DNA from: Hydractinia symbiolongicarpus
Lineage: Eukaryota > Cnidaria > Hydrozoa > Anthoathecata > Hydractiniidae
Assembly: GCF_029227915.1 (NCBI RefSeq)
Contig: NC_079876.1
Location: 34,331,828-34,395,827 of the forward strand
Reading direction: 5' to 3'
Length of the DNA: 64,000 nt
In this document: in pieces, positions 1 to 13,062 of the stretch
How positions within the stretch are numbered: position 1 is the first letter of the stretch
Layout of the letters: the number at the start of each line of letters is the position of its first letter
Made by a program: the position numbers and the translations under genes
Notes under the pieces: model-generated
Seen by the model: only the letters and a program-made list of their open reading frames with translations
Databases searched by the model: none
What the model was told of the DNA's origin: nothing

Positions 1-2613
1 TTTCTTAAGCGCGCGGTAACGGATAGGATTGGTCCCACAGTAAAGAACGACTTATTTATCTAAACTCTTAAATGAAGCGCTACCACAGCGGTCAGTGTAA
101 TCGCTGAGTTCCGGCAATCACGTCAAATTAAGAAGAATGTTTTTTCTTGGAGTCCATTTGTGTCATTTCTTACATTGATCAGGTCGAAATCCAAAGTTAG
201 TTCAATTAAGTCCCACAGTCAATCGTTTCACTGTTAAAAGTGATGCAACCTAGTAATATCAGAAATATATCGCTAAATACATGTTGGTACGAATATGTGC
301 CTCAACCATTGTAACTCAAACGGATTGATACTTTTAGAAAGTCAATGAAATATTTTTTTTGAAACTGTCTCTATTTCTTCAGCGGGGGATAACAGCTAGG
401 ATTGGTGCCACAGTAAGAAATGACTTATTTATCTAAATTTTTATATGAAGCGCTACCACAGAGCCCAGTGTAATCGCTAAGTTTCGGCAATCATGTCAAA
501 TTCAGAAGAATGTTATTTCTTGGAGTCCAATTTTCTCCTTTATCACATTTATCAGGTGAAAGTCCAAAGTTAGTTCAATTAAGTCCTATAGTCAATCGTT
601 TCATAGTTAAAAGCGATGCAACCTAATAATATTAGATAAATATTGCTAAATACATGTTGGTACGAATATGTGACCCAACCGTTGTAACTCAAACGGACCG
701 ACACCGTTAGAAAGTCAATGAAATGTAGTTTTTGAAACTGTCGCTATTTCTTCAGCGCGCGACAACGGCCAGGATTGGTCCCACAGTAAAAAATGACTTA
801 TTTCCCCAAACTTTTAAATGAAGCGCTACCACAGCGCCCAGTGTAATCGCTGAGTTCCGGCAATCACGTCAAATTAAGAAGAATGTTATTTCTTGGAGTC
901 CAATTGTCTCACTTTCACATTTATAAGGTCACAGTCCATAATCAGTTCAATTAAGTCCCACAGTCAGTCGTTTCACTGTTAAAAGCCATACAACCTAGTA
1001 ATATTAGAAAAACATTGCTAAGTACATGTTGGTACGAATATGTGACCAAACCATTGTAACTCAAACGGACTGACACCGTTAGAAAGTCAATGAAATGTAG
1101 TGTTTGAAACTATTGCTACTTCTTAAGCGCGCGCTAACGGCTAGGATTGGGCCCACAGTAAAAAAATGACTTTTTTTAGCTTAATTTTTAAATGAAGCGC
1201 TACCAGAGCGCCCAGTGTAATCGCTGAGTTCCGGCAATCACGTCAAATTAAGAAGAATGTTATTTCTTGGAGTCCAATTGTCTCCTTTATCACATTTATC
1301 AAGTGACAGTCCAAAGTTAGTTCAATTAGGTCCCACAGTCAATCGTTTCATAGTTAAAAGCGATGCAACCTAGTAATATTAGAAAAATATTGTTAAGTAC
1401 ATGTTGGTACGAATATGTGACCAAACCGTTGTAACTGAAAGGAACTGACACCGTTAAAAAGTCAATGAAATTAAGTTTTTAAAACTATTGCTATTTCTTC
1501 AGCGCGCGATAACGGATAGGATTGGTCCCACAGTAAAAAAATGACTTATTTATCTAAACTCTTAAATGTAGCGCTACCACAGCGCCCAGTGTAATCGCTG
1601 AGTTCCGGCAATCACGTCAAATTAAGAAGAATGTTATTTCTTGGAGTCCAATTGTCTCACTTTCACATTTATAAGGTCACAGTCCATAATCAGTTCAATT
1701 AAGTCCCACAGTCAATCGTTTCACTGTTAAAAGCCATACAACCTAGTAATATTAGAAAAACATTGCTAAGTACATGTTGGTACAAATATGTGACCAAACC
1801 ATTGTAACTCAAACGGACTGACACCGTTAGAAAGTCAATGAAATGTAGTGTTTGAAACTATTGCTACTTCTTCAGCGCGCGCTAACGGCTAGGATTGGGC
1901 CCACAGTAAAAGAATGACTTTTTTTAGCTTAATTTTTAAATGAAGCGCTACCAGAGCGCCCAGTGTAATCGCTGAGTTCCGGCAATCACGTCAAATTAAG
2001 AAGAATGTTATTTCTTGGAGTCCAATTTTCTCCTTTATCACATTTAGCAGGTCACAATCCAAAGTTAGTTCAATTAAGTCCTATAGTCAATCGTTTCATA
2101 GTTAAAAGCGATGCAACCTAGTAATATTAGAAAAATATTGCTAAATACATGTTGGTACGAATATGTGACCAAACCGTTGTAACTGAAAGGGACTGACACC
2201 GTTAGAAAGTCAATGAAATGTAGTTTTTGAAACTGTCGCTATTTCTTCAGCGCACGATAACGATAGGATTGGTCCCACAGTAAAGAATGACTTATTTATC
2301 TAAACTCTTAAATGAAGCGCTACCACAGCCGTCAGCGTAATCGCTGAGTTCCGGCAATCACGTCAAATTAAGAAGAATGTTATTTCTTGAAGTCCAATTG
2401 TCTCATTTTTCACATTTATCAGGTCACAGTCCAAAGTTAGTTCAATTAAGTCCCACAGTCAATCGTTTCTTTGTTAAAAGCGATGAAACCTAGTAATATC
2501 AAAAAAATATCGCTAAATACATGTTGGTACGAATATGTGACACAACCGTTGAAACTCAAACGGATTGACACCGTTAAAAAGTCAATGAAGTGTAGTTTTT
2601 GAAACTGTCGCTG
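1..2613. repeat. 7-monomer higher-order repeat, first copy (a-b-c-d-e-d'-g)
   Basis: Monomer starts are 1 (a), 374 (b), 747 (c), 1119 (d), 1494 (e), 1867 (d') and 2242 (g). Subtype marks near each start are: a, TTCTTAAGCG with AAGAACGAC; b, AGCGGGGGATAACAGC with GGTGCCAC; c, GCGACAACGGCC with ATTTCCCC; d and d', CTAACGG with GGGCCCAC; e, GATAACGG followed by seven A; g, GCACGATAAC. The same order returns at 7463-10074, so the HOR period is about 2612 bp. Monomer 1 begins exactly at base 1, so the array continues upstream. Confidence 0.9.
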
Positions 2614-2986
2614 TTTCTTAAGCGCGCGATAACGGATAGGATTGGTCCCACAGTAAAGAACGACTTATTTATCTAAACTCTTAAATGAAGCGCTACCACA
2701 GCCGTCAGCGTAATCGCTGAGTTCCGGCAATCACGTCAAATTAAGAAGAATGTTTTTTCTTGAAGTCCAATTGTCTCATTTTTCACATTTATCAGGTCAC
2801 AGTCCATAATCAGTTCAATTAAGTCCCACAGTCAATCGTTTCACTGTTAAAAGCCATACAACCTAGTAATATTAGAAAAACATTGCTAAGTACATGTTGG
2901 TACAAATATGTGACCAAACCATTGTAACTCAAACGGACTGACACCGTTAGAAAGTCAATGAAATGTAGTGTTTGAAACTATTGCTA
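2614..2986. repeat. Chimeric monomer, a to g to e subtypes
   Basis: The start is a-type (TTCTTAAGCG, AAGAACGAC). From CCGTCAGCG near 2701 through TTCTTGAAGTCC it follows g-type monomer 2242. After GGTCACAGTCC near 2800 it becomes e-type (CATAATCAG, GCCATACAACC, GGTACAAATATG), including the uncommon GTACAAAT form seen in monomer 1494. The monomer is then followed by d' again, so it marks the crossover that produced the three-monomer duplication. Confidence 0.8.
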
Positions 2987-4479
2987 CTTCTTCAGCGCGC
3001 GCTAACGGCTAGGATTGGGCCCACAGTAAAAGAATGACTTTTTTTAGCTTAATTTTTAAATGAAGCGCTACCAGAGCGCCCAGTGTAATCGCTGAGTTCC
3101 GGCAATCACGTCAAATTAAGAAGAATGTTATTTCTTGGAGTCCAATTTTCTCCTTTATCACATTTAGCAGGTCACAATCCAAAGTTAGTTCAATTAAGTC
3201 CTATAGTCAATCGTTTCATAGTTAAAAGCGATGCAACCTAGTAATATTAGAAAAATATTGCTAAATACATGTTGGTACGAATATGTGACCAAACCGTTGT
3301 AACTGAAAGGGACTGACACCGTTAGAAAGTCAATGAAATGTAGTTTTTGAAACTGTCGCTATTTCTTCAGCGCACGATAACGATAGGATTGGTCCCACAG
3401 TAAAGAATGACTTATTTATCTAAACTCTTAAATGAAGCGCTACCACAGCCGTCAGCGTAATCGCTGAGTTCCGGCAATCACGTCAAATTAAGAAGAATGT
3501 TATTTCTTGAAGTCCAATTGTCTCATTTTTCACATTTATCAGGTCACAGTCCAAAGTTAGTTCAATTAAGTCCCACAGTCAATCGTTTCTTTGTTAAAAG
3601 CGATGAAACCTAGTAATATCAAAAAAATATCGCTAAATACATGTTGGTACGAATATGTGACACAACCGTTGAAACTCAAACGGATTGACACCGTTAAAAA
3701 GTCAATGAAGTGTAGTTTTTGAAACTGTCGCTGTTTCTTAAGCGCGCGATAACGGATAGGATTGGTCCCACAGTAAAGAACGACTTATTTATCTAAACTC
3801 TTAAATGAAGCGCTACCACAGCGTTCAGTGTAATCGCTGAGTTCCGGCAATCACGTCAAATTAAGAAGAATGTTTTTTCTTGGAGTCCATTTGTGTCATT
3901 TCTTACATTGATCAGGTCACAATCCAAAGTTAGTTCAATTAAGTCCCACAGTCAATCGTTTCACTGTTAAAAGTGATGCAACCTAGTAATATCAGAAATA
4001 TATCGCTAAATACATGTTGGTACGAATATGTGCCTCAACCATTGTAACTCAAACGGATTGATACTGTTAGAAAGTCAATGAAATATTTTTTTTGAAACTG
4101 TCTCTATTTCTTCAGCGGGGGATAACAGCTAGGATTGGTGCCACAGTAAGAAATGACTTATTTATCTAAATTTTTATATGAAGCGCTACCACAGAGCCCA
4201 GTGTAATCGCTAAGTTTCGGCAATCATGTCAAATTAAGAAGAATGTTATTTCTTGGAGTCCAATTTTCTCCTTTATCACATTTATCAGGTGAAAGTCCAA
4301 AGTTAGTTCAATTAAGTCCTATAGTCAATCGTTTCATAGTTAAAAGCGATGCAACCTAGTAATATTAGAAAAATATTGCTAAATACATGTTGGTACGAAT
4401 ATATGACCAAACCGTTGTAACTGAAAGGGACTGACACCGTTAGAAAGTCAATGAAATGTAGTTTTTGAAACTGTCGCTA

Positions 4480-4850
4480 TTTCTTCAGCGCACGATAACG
4501 ATAGGATTGGTCCCACAGTAAAAAATGACTTATTTCCCCAAACTTTTAAATGAAGCGCTACCACAGCGCCCAGTGTAATCACTGAGTTCCGGCAATCACG
4601 TCAAATTAAGAAGAATGTTATTTCTTGGAGTCCAATTGTCTCACTTTCACATTTATAAGGTCACAGTCCATAATCAGTTCAATTAAGTCCCACAGTCAAT
4701 CGTGTCTTTGTTAAAAGCGATGAAACCTAGTAATATCAAAAAAATATCGCTAAATACATGTTGGTACGAATATGTGACACAACCGTTGAAACTCAAACGG
4801 ATTGACACCGTTAAAAAGTCAATGAAGTGTAGTTTTTGAAACTGTCGCTG
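4480..4850. repeat. Chimeric monomer with an internal c-type patch in a g-type frame
   Basis: The left end carries the g-type mark GCACGATAACGATAGG. Between about 4507 and 4523 it changes to c-type (six-A run before TGACTTATTTCCCC, then CTCACTTTCACATTTATAAGG and CATAATCAG). Between about 4681 and 4703 it returns to g-type (TGTCTTTGTTAAAAGCGATG, AAACC). The patch is thus near 160-195 bp. A double switch within one monomer looks like gene conversion rather than one crossover. Confidence 0.75.
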
Positions 4851-7462
4851 TTTCTTAAGCGCGCGATAACGGATAGGATTGGTCCCACAGTAAAGAACGA
4901 CTTATTTATCTAAACTCTTAAATGAAGCGCTAACACAGCGGTCAGTGTAATCGCTGAGTTCCGGCAATCACGTCAAATTAAGAAGAATGTTTTTTCTTGG
5001 AGTCCATTTGTGTCATTTCTTACATTGATCAGGTCACAATCCAAAGTTAGTTCAATTAAGTCCCACAGTCAATCGTTTCACTGTTAAAAGTGATGCAACC
5101 TAGTAATATCAGAAATATATCGCTAAATACATGTTGGTACGAATATGTGCCTCAACCATTGTAACTCAAACGGATTGATACTGTTAGAAAGTCAATGAAA
5201 TATTTTTTTTGAAACTGTCTCTATTTCTTCAGCGGGGGATAACAGCTAGGATTGGTGCCACAGTAAGAAATGACTTATTTATCTAAATTTTTATATGAAG
5301 CGCTACCACAGAGCCCAGTGTAATCGCTAAGTTTCGGCAATCATGTCAAATTAAGAAGAATGTTATTTCTTGGAGTCCAATTTTCTCCTTTATCACATTT
5401 ATCAGGTGAAAGTCCAAAGTTAGTTCAATTAAGTCCTATAGTCAATCGTTTCATAGTTAAAAGCGATGCAACCTAGTAATATTAGAAAAATATTGCTAAA
5501 TACATGTTGGTACGAATATGTGACCCAACCGTTGTAACTCAAACGGACCGACACCGTTAGAAAGTCAATGAAATGTAGTTTTTGAAACTGTCGCTATTTC
5601 TTCAGCGCGCGACAACGGCCAGGATTGGTCCCACAGTAAAAAATGACTTATTTCCCCAAACTTTTAAATGAAGCGCTAGCACAGCGCCCAGTGTAATCAC
5701 TGAGTTCCGGCAATCACGTCAAATTAAGAAGAATGTTATTTCTTGGAGTCCAATTGTCTCACTTTCACATTTATAAGGTCACAGTCCATAATCAGTTCAA
5801 TTAAGTCCCACAGTCAGTCGTTTCACTGTTAAAAGCCATACAACCTAGTAATATTAGAAAAACATTGCTAAGTACATGTTGGTACGAATATGTGACCAAA
5901 CCATTGTAACTCAAACGGACTGACACCGTTAGAAAGTCAATGAAATGTAGTGTTTGAAACTATTGCTACTTCTTAAGCGCGCGCTAACGGCTAGGATTGG
6001 GCCCACAGTAAAAAAATGACTTTTTTTAGCTTAATTTTTAAATGAAGCGCTACCAGAGCGCCCAGTGTAATCGCTGAGTTCCGGCAATCACGTCAAATTA
6101 AGAAGAATGTTATTTCTTGGAGTCCAATTGTCTCCTTTATCACATTTATCAAGTGACAGTCCAAAGTTAGTTCAATTAGGTCCCACAGTCAATCGTTTCA
6201 TAGTTAAAAGCGATGCAACCTAGTAATATTAGAAAAATATTGCTAAATACATGTTGGTACGAATATGTGACCAAACCGTTGTAACTGAAAGGGACTGACA
6301 CCGTTAGAAAGTCAATGAAATGTAGTTTTTGAAACTGTCGCTATTTCTTCAGCGCACGATAACGGATAGGATTGGTCCCACAGTAAAGAATGACTTATTT
6401 ATCTAAACTCTTAAATGAAGCGCTACCACAGCGGTCAGTGTAATCGCTGAGTTCCGGCAATCACGTCAAATTAAGAAGAATGTTATTTCTTGAAGTCCAA
6501 TTGTCTCATTTTTCACATTTATCAGGTCACAGTCCAAAGTTAGTTCAATTAAGTCCCACAGTCAATCGTTTCTTTGTTAAAAGCGATGAAACCTAGTAAT
6601 ATCAAAAAAATATCGCTAAATACATGTTGGTACGAATATGTGACACAACCGTTGAAACTCAAACGGATTGAAACCGTTAAAAAGTCAATGAAGTGTAGTT
6701 TTTGAAACTGTCGCTGTTTCTTAAGCGGGCGATAACGGATAGGATTGGTCCCACAGTAAAGAACGACTTATTTATCTAAACTCTTAAATGAAGCGCTACC
6801 ACAGCGGTCAGTGTAATCGCTGAGTTCCGGCAATCACGTCAAATTAAGAAGAATGTTTTTTCTTGGAGTCCATTTGTGTCATTTCTTACATTGATCAGGT
6901 CACAATTCAAAGTTAGTTCAATTAAGTCCCACAGTCAATCGATTCACTGTTAAAAGTGATGCAACCTAGTAATATCAGAAAAATATTGCTAAATACATGT
7001 TGGTACGAATATGTGACCAAACCGTTGTAACTGAAAGGGACTGACACCGTTAGAAAGTCAATGAAATGTAGTTTTTGAAACTGTCGCTATTTCTTCAGCG
7101 CACGATAACGGATAGGATTGGTCCCACAGTAAAGAATGACTTATTTATCTAAACTCTTAAATGAAGCGCTACCACAGCGGTCAGTGTAATCGCTGAGTTC
7201 CGGCAATCACGTCAAATTAAGAAGAATGTTATTTCTTGAAGTCCAATTGTCTCATTTTTCACATTTATCAGGTCACAGTCCAAAGTTAGTTCAATTAAGT
7301 CCCACAGTCAATCGTTTCTTTGTTAAAAGCGATGAAACCTAGTAATATCAAAAAAATATCGCTAAATACATGTTGGTACGAATATGTGACACAACCGTTG
7401 AAACTCAAACGGATTGAAACCGTTAAAAAGTCAATGAAGTGTAGTTTTTGAAACTGTCGCTG

Positions 7463-10074
7463 TTTCTTAAGCGGGCGATAACGGATAGGATTGGTCCCAC
7501 AGTAAAGAACGACTTATTTATCTAAACTCTTAAATGAAGCGCTACCACAGCGATCAGTGTAATTGCTGAGTTCCGGCAATCACGTCAAATTAAGAAGAAT
7601 GTTTTTTCTTAGAGTCCATTTGTGTCATTTCTTACATTGATCAGGTCACAATCCAAAGTTAGTTCAATTAAGTCCCACAGTCAATCGTTTCACTGTTAAA
7701 AGTGATGCAACCTAGTAATATCAGAAATATATCGCTAAATACATGTTGGTACGAATATGTGCCTCAACCATTGTAACTCAAACGGATTGATACTGTTAGA
7801 AAGTCAATGAAATATTTTTTTTGAAACTGTCTCTATTTCTTCAGCGGGGGATAACAGCTAAGATTGGTGCCACAGTAAGAAATGACTTATTTATCTAAAT
7901 TTTTATATGAAGCGCTACCACAGAGCCCAGTGTAATCGCTAAGTTTCGGCAATCATGTCAAATTAAGAAGAATGTTATTTCTTGGAGTCCAATTTTCTCC
8001 TTTATCACATTTATCAGGTGAAAGTCCAAAGTTAGTTCAATTAAGTCCTATAGTCAATCGTTTCATAGTTAAAAGCGATGCAACCTAGTAATATTAGATA
8101 AATATTGCTAAATACATGTTGGTACGAATATGTGACCCAACCGTTGTAACTCAAACGGACCGACACCGTTAGAAAGTCAATGAAATGTAGTTTTTGAAAC
8201 TGTCGCTATTTCTTCAGCGCGCGACAACGGCCAGGATTGGTCCCACAGTAAAAAATGACTTATTTCCCCAAACTTTTAAATGAAGCGCTACCACAGCGCC
8301 CAGTGTAACGCTGAGTTCCGGCAATCACGTCAAATTAAGAAGAATGTTATTTCTTGGGGTCCAATTGTCTCACTTTCACATTTATAAGGTCACAGTCCAT
8401 AATCAGTTCAATTAAGTCCCACAGTCAGTCGTTTCACTGTTAAAAACCATACAACCTAGTAATATTAGAAAAACATTGCTAAGTACATGTTGGTACGAAT
8501 ATGTGACCAAACCATTGTAACTCAAACGGACTGACACCGTTAGAAAGTCAATGAAATGTAGTGTTTAAAACTATTGCTACTTCTTATGCGCGCGCTAACG
8601 GCTATGATTGGGCCCACAGTAAAAAAATGACTTTTTTTAGCTTAATTTTTAAATGAAGCACTACCAGAGCGCCCAGTGTAATCGCTGAGTTCCGGCAATC
8701 ACGTCAAATTAAGAAGAATCTTATTTCTTGGAGTCCAATTGTCTCCTTTATCACATTTATCAAGTGACAGTCCAAAGTTAGTTCAATTAGGTCCCACAGT
8801 CAATCGTTTCATAGTTAAAAGCGATGCAACCTAGTAATATTAGAAAAATATTGTTAAGTACATGTTGGTACGAATATGTGACCAAACCGTTGTAACTGAA
8901 AGGAACTGACACCGTTAAAAAGTCAATGAAATTAAGTTTTTAAAACTATTGCTATTTCTTCAGCGCGCGATAACGGATAGGATTGGTCCCACAGTAAAAA
9001 AATGACTTATTTATCTAAACTCTTAAATGTAGCGCTACCACAGCGCCCAGTGTAATCGCTGAGTTCCGGCAATCACGTCAAATTAAGAAGAATGTTATTT
9101 CTTGGAGTCCAATTGTCTCACTTTCACATTTATAAGGTCACAGTCCATAATCAGTTCAATTAAGTCCCACACTCAATCGTTTCACTGTTAAAAGCCATAC
9201 AACCTAGTAATATTAGAAAAACATTGCTAAGTACATGTTGGTACGAATATGTGACCAAACCATTGTAACTCAAACGGACTGACACCGTTAGAAAGTCAAT
9301 GAAATGTAGTGTTTGAAACTATTGCTACTTCTTCAGCGCGCGCTAACGGCTAGGATTGGGCCCACAGTAAAAAAATGACTTTTTTTAGCTTAATTTTTAA
9401 ATGAAGCGCTACCAGAGCGCCCAGTGTAATCGCTGAGTTCCGGCAATCACGTCAAATTAAGAAGAATGTTATTTCTTGGAGTCCAATTTTCTCCTTTATC
9501 ACATTTATCAGGTCACAATCCAAAGTTAGTTCAATTAAGTCCTATAGTCAATCGTTTCATAGTTAAAAGCGATGCAACCTAGTAATATTAGAAAAATATT
9601 GCTAAATACATGTTGGTACGAATATGTGACCAAACCGTTGTAACTGAAAGGGACTGACACCGTTAGAAAGTCAATGAAATGTAGTTTTTGAAACTGTCGC
9701 TATTTCTTCAGCGCACGATAACGATAGGATTGGTCCCACAGTAAAGAATGACTTATTTATCTAAACTCTTAAATGAAGCGCTACCACAGCCGTCAGTGTA
9801 ATCGCTGAGTTCCGGCAATCACGTCAAATTAAGAAGAATGTTATTTCTTGAAGTCCAATTGTCTCATTTTTCACATTTATCAGGTCACAGTCCAAAGTTA
9901 GTTCAATTAAGTCCCACAGTCAATCGTTTCTTTGTTAAAAGCGATGAAACCTAGTAATATCAAAAAAATATCGCTAAATACATGTTGGTACGAATATGTG
10001 ACACAACCGTTGAAACTCAAACGGATTGACACCGTTAAAAAGTCAATGAAGTGTAGTTTTTGAAACTGTCGCTG
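7463..10074. repeat. 7-monomer higher-order repeat, second copy
   Basis: Monomer starts are 7463 (a), 7836 (b), 8209 (c), 8580 (d), 8955 (e), 9328 (d') and 9703 (g). The order matches 1-2613 at an offset of about 7462 bp, with scattered single-base differences such as TTCTTATGCG at the d start and a missing T in the c monomer (AGTGTAACGCTG). Confidence 0.9.
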
Positions 10075-13062
10075 TTTCTTAAGCGCGCGATAACGGATAG
10101 GATTGGTCCCACAGTAAAGAACGACTTATTTATCTAAACTCTTAAATGAAGCGCTACCACAGCGGTCAGTGTAATCGCTGAGTTCCGGCAATCACGTCAA
10201 ATTAAGAAGAATGTTTTTTCTTGGAGTCCATTTGTGTCATTTCTTACATTGATCAGGTCACAATCCAAAGTTAGTTCAATTAAGTCCCACAGTCAATCGT
10301 TTCACTGTTAAAAGTGATGCAACCTAGTAATATCAGAAATATATCGCTAAATACATGTTGGTACGAATATGTGCCTCAACCATTGTAACTCAAACGGATT
10401 GATACTGTTAGAAAGTCAATGAAATATTTTTTTTGAAACTGTCTCTATTTCTTCAGCGGGGGATAACAGCTAGGATTGGTGCCACAGTAAGAAATGACTT
10501 ATTTATCTAAATTTTTATATGAAGCGCTACCACAGAGCCCAGTGTAATCGCTAAGTTTCGGCAATCATGTCAAATTAAGAAGAATGTTATTTCTTGGAGT
10601 CCAATCTTCTCCTTTATCACATTTATCAGGTGAAAGTCCAAAGTTAGTTCAATTAAGTCCTATAGTCAATCGTTTCATAGTTAAAAGCGATGCAACCTAG
10701 TAATATTAGAAAAATATTGCTAAATACATGTTGGTACGAATATGTGACCCAACCGTTGTAACTCAAACGGACCGACACCGTTAGAAAGTCAATGAAATGT
10801 AGTTTTTGAAACTGTCGCTATTTCTTCAGCGCGCGACAACGGCCAGGATTGGTCCCACAGTAAAAAATGACTTATTTCCCCAAACTTTTAAATGAAGCGC
10901 TACCACAGCGCCCAGTGTAATCGCTGAGTTCCGGCAATCACGTCAAATTAAGAAGAATGTTATTTCTTGGAGTCCAATTGTCTCACTTTCACATTTATAA
11001 GGTCACAGTCCATAATCAGTTCAATTAAGTCCCACAGTCAATCGTTTCACTGTTAAAAGCCATACAACCTAGTAATATTAGAAAAACATTGCTAAGTACA
11101 TGTTGGTACGAATATGTGACCAAACCATTGTAACTCAAACGGACTGACACCGTTAGAAAGTCAATGAAATGTAGTGTTTGAAACTATTGCTACTTCTTCA
11201 GCGCGCGCTAACGGTTAGGATTGGGCCCACAGTAAAAAAATGACTTTTTTTAGCTTAATTTTTAAATGAAGCGCTACCAGAGCGCCCAGTGTAATCACTG
11301 AGTTTCGGCAATCACGTCAAATTAAGAAGAATGTTATTTCTTGGAGTCCAATTGTCTCCTTTATCACATTTATCAAGTGACAGTCCAAAGTTAGTTCAAT
11401 TAGGTCCCACAGTCAATCGTTTCATAGTTAAAAGCGATGCAACCTAGTAATATTAGAAAAATATTGTTAAGTACATATTGGTACGAATATGTGACCAAAC
11501 CGTTGTAACTGAAAGGAACTGACACCGTTAAAAAGTCAATGAAATTAAGTTTTTGAAACTATTGCTATTTCTTCAGCGCGCGATAACGGATAGGATTGGT
11601 CCCACAGTAAAAAAATGACTTATTTATCTAAACTCTTAAATGTAGCGCTACCACAGCGCCCAGTGAAATCGCTGAGTTCCGGCAATCACGTCAAATTAAA
11701 AAGAATGTTATTTCTTGGAGTCCAATTGTCTCACTTTCACATTTATAAGGTCACAGTCCATAATCAGTTCAATTAAGTCCCACAGTCAATCGTTTCACTG
11801 TTAAAAGCCATACAACCTAGTAATATTAGAAAAACATTGCTAAGTACATGTTAGTACGAATATGTGACCAAACCATTGTAACTCAAACGGACTGACACCG
11901 TTAGAAAGTCAATGAAATGTAGTGTTTGAAACTATTGCTACTTCTTCAGGGCGCGCTAACGGCTAGGATTGGGCCCACAGTAAAAAAATGACTTTTTTAA
12001 GCTTAATTTTTAAATGAAGCTCTACCAGAGCGCCCAGTGTAATCGCTGAGTTCCGGCAATCACGTCAAATTAAGAAGAATGTTATTTCTTGGAGTCCAAT
12101 TGTCTCCTTTATCACATTTATCAAGTGACAGTCCAAAGTTAGTTCAATTAGGTCCCACAGTCAATCGTTTCATAGTTAAAAGCGATGCAACCTAGTAATA
12201 TTAGAAAAATATTGTTAAGTACATGTTGGTACGAATATGTGACCAAACCGTTGTAACTGAAAGGAACTGACACCGTTAAAAAGTCAATGAAATTAAGTTT
12301 TTTAAACTATTGCTATTTCTTCAGCGCGCGATAACGGATAGGATTGGTCCAACAGTAAAAAAATGACTTATTTATCTAAACTCTTAAATGTAGCGCTACC
12401 ACAGCGCCCAGTGTAATCGCTGAGTTCCGGCAATAACCTCAAATTAAGAAGAATGTTATTTCTAGGAGTCCAATTGTCTCCTTTATCACATTTATAAGGT
12501 CACAGTCCATAATTAGTTCAATTAAGTCCCATAGTGAATCGTTTCACTGTTAAAAGCAATACAACCTAGTAATATCAGAAAAATATCGCTAAATACATGT
12601 TGGTACGAATATGTGACCAAACCGTTGTAACTGAAAGGGACTGACACCGTTAGAAAGTCAATGAAATGTAGTTTTTGAAACTGTCGCTATTTCTTCAGCG
12701 CACGATAACGGATAGGATTGGTCCCACAGTAAAGAATGACTTATTTATCTAAACTCTTAAATGAAGCGCTACCACAGCGGTCAGTGTATTCGCTGAGTTC
12801 CGGCAATCACGTCAAATTAAGAAGAATGTTATTTCTTGAAGTCCAATTGTCTCATTTTTCACATTTATCAGGTCACAGTCCAAAGTTAGTTCAATTAAGT
12901 CCCACAGTCAATCGTTTCTTTGTTAAAAGCGATGAAACCTTGTAATATCAAAAAAATATCGCTAAATACATGTTGGTACGAATATGTGACACAACCGTTG
13001 AAACTCAAACGGATTGAAACCGTTAAAAAGTCAATGAAGTGTAGTTTTTGAAACTGTCGCTG
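10075..13062. repeat. 8-monomer version of the HOR
   Basis: Monomer starts are 10075 (a), 10448 (b), 10821 (c), 11193 (d), 11568 (e), 11941 (d'), 12316 (e-like) and 12690 (g). One extra e-like monomer sits between d' and g. It begins as e (GATAACGG then A run) but has TTATTTCTAGGAGTCC and later CAATACAACC, a variant that reappears at 14182, 15677 and 17173. Confidence 0.85.

Larger units (their letters stand above)
2614..7462. repeat. Rearranged segment of the 7-monomer HOR
   Basis: Monomer starts are 2614, 2987, 3362, 3734, 4107, 4480, 4851, 5224, 5597, 5969, 6344, 6717 and 7090. The subtype order is a/g/e chimera, d', g, a, b, g/c chimera, a, b, c, d, g, a, g instead of the regular a-b-c-d-e-d'-g. 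Local duplications are visible: d'-g at 1867-2613 recurs at 2987-3733 (offset 1120 bp, three monomers), and the g-a pair at 6344 recurs at 7090 (offset 746 bp, two monomers). These are the products expected of unequal crossover between sister arrays. Confidence 0.85.
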
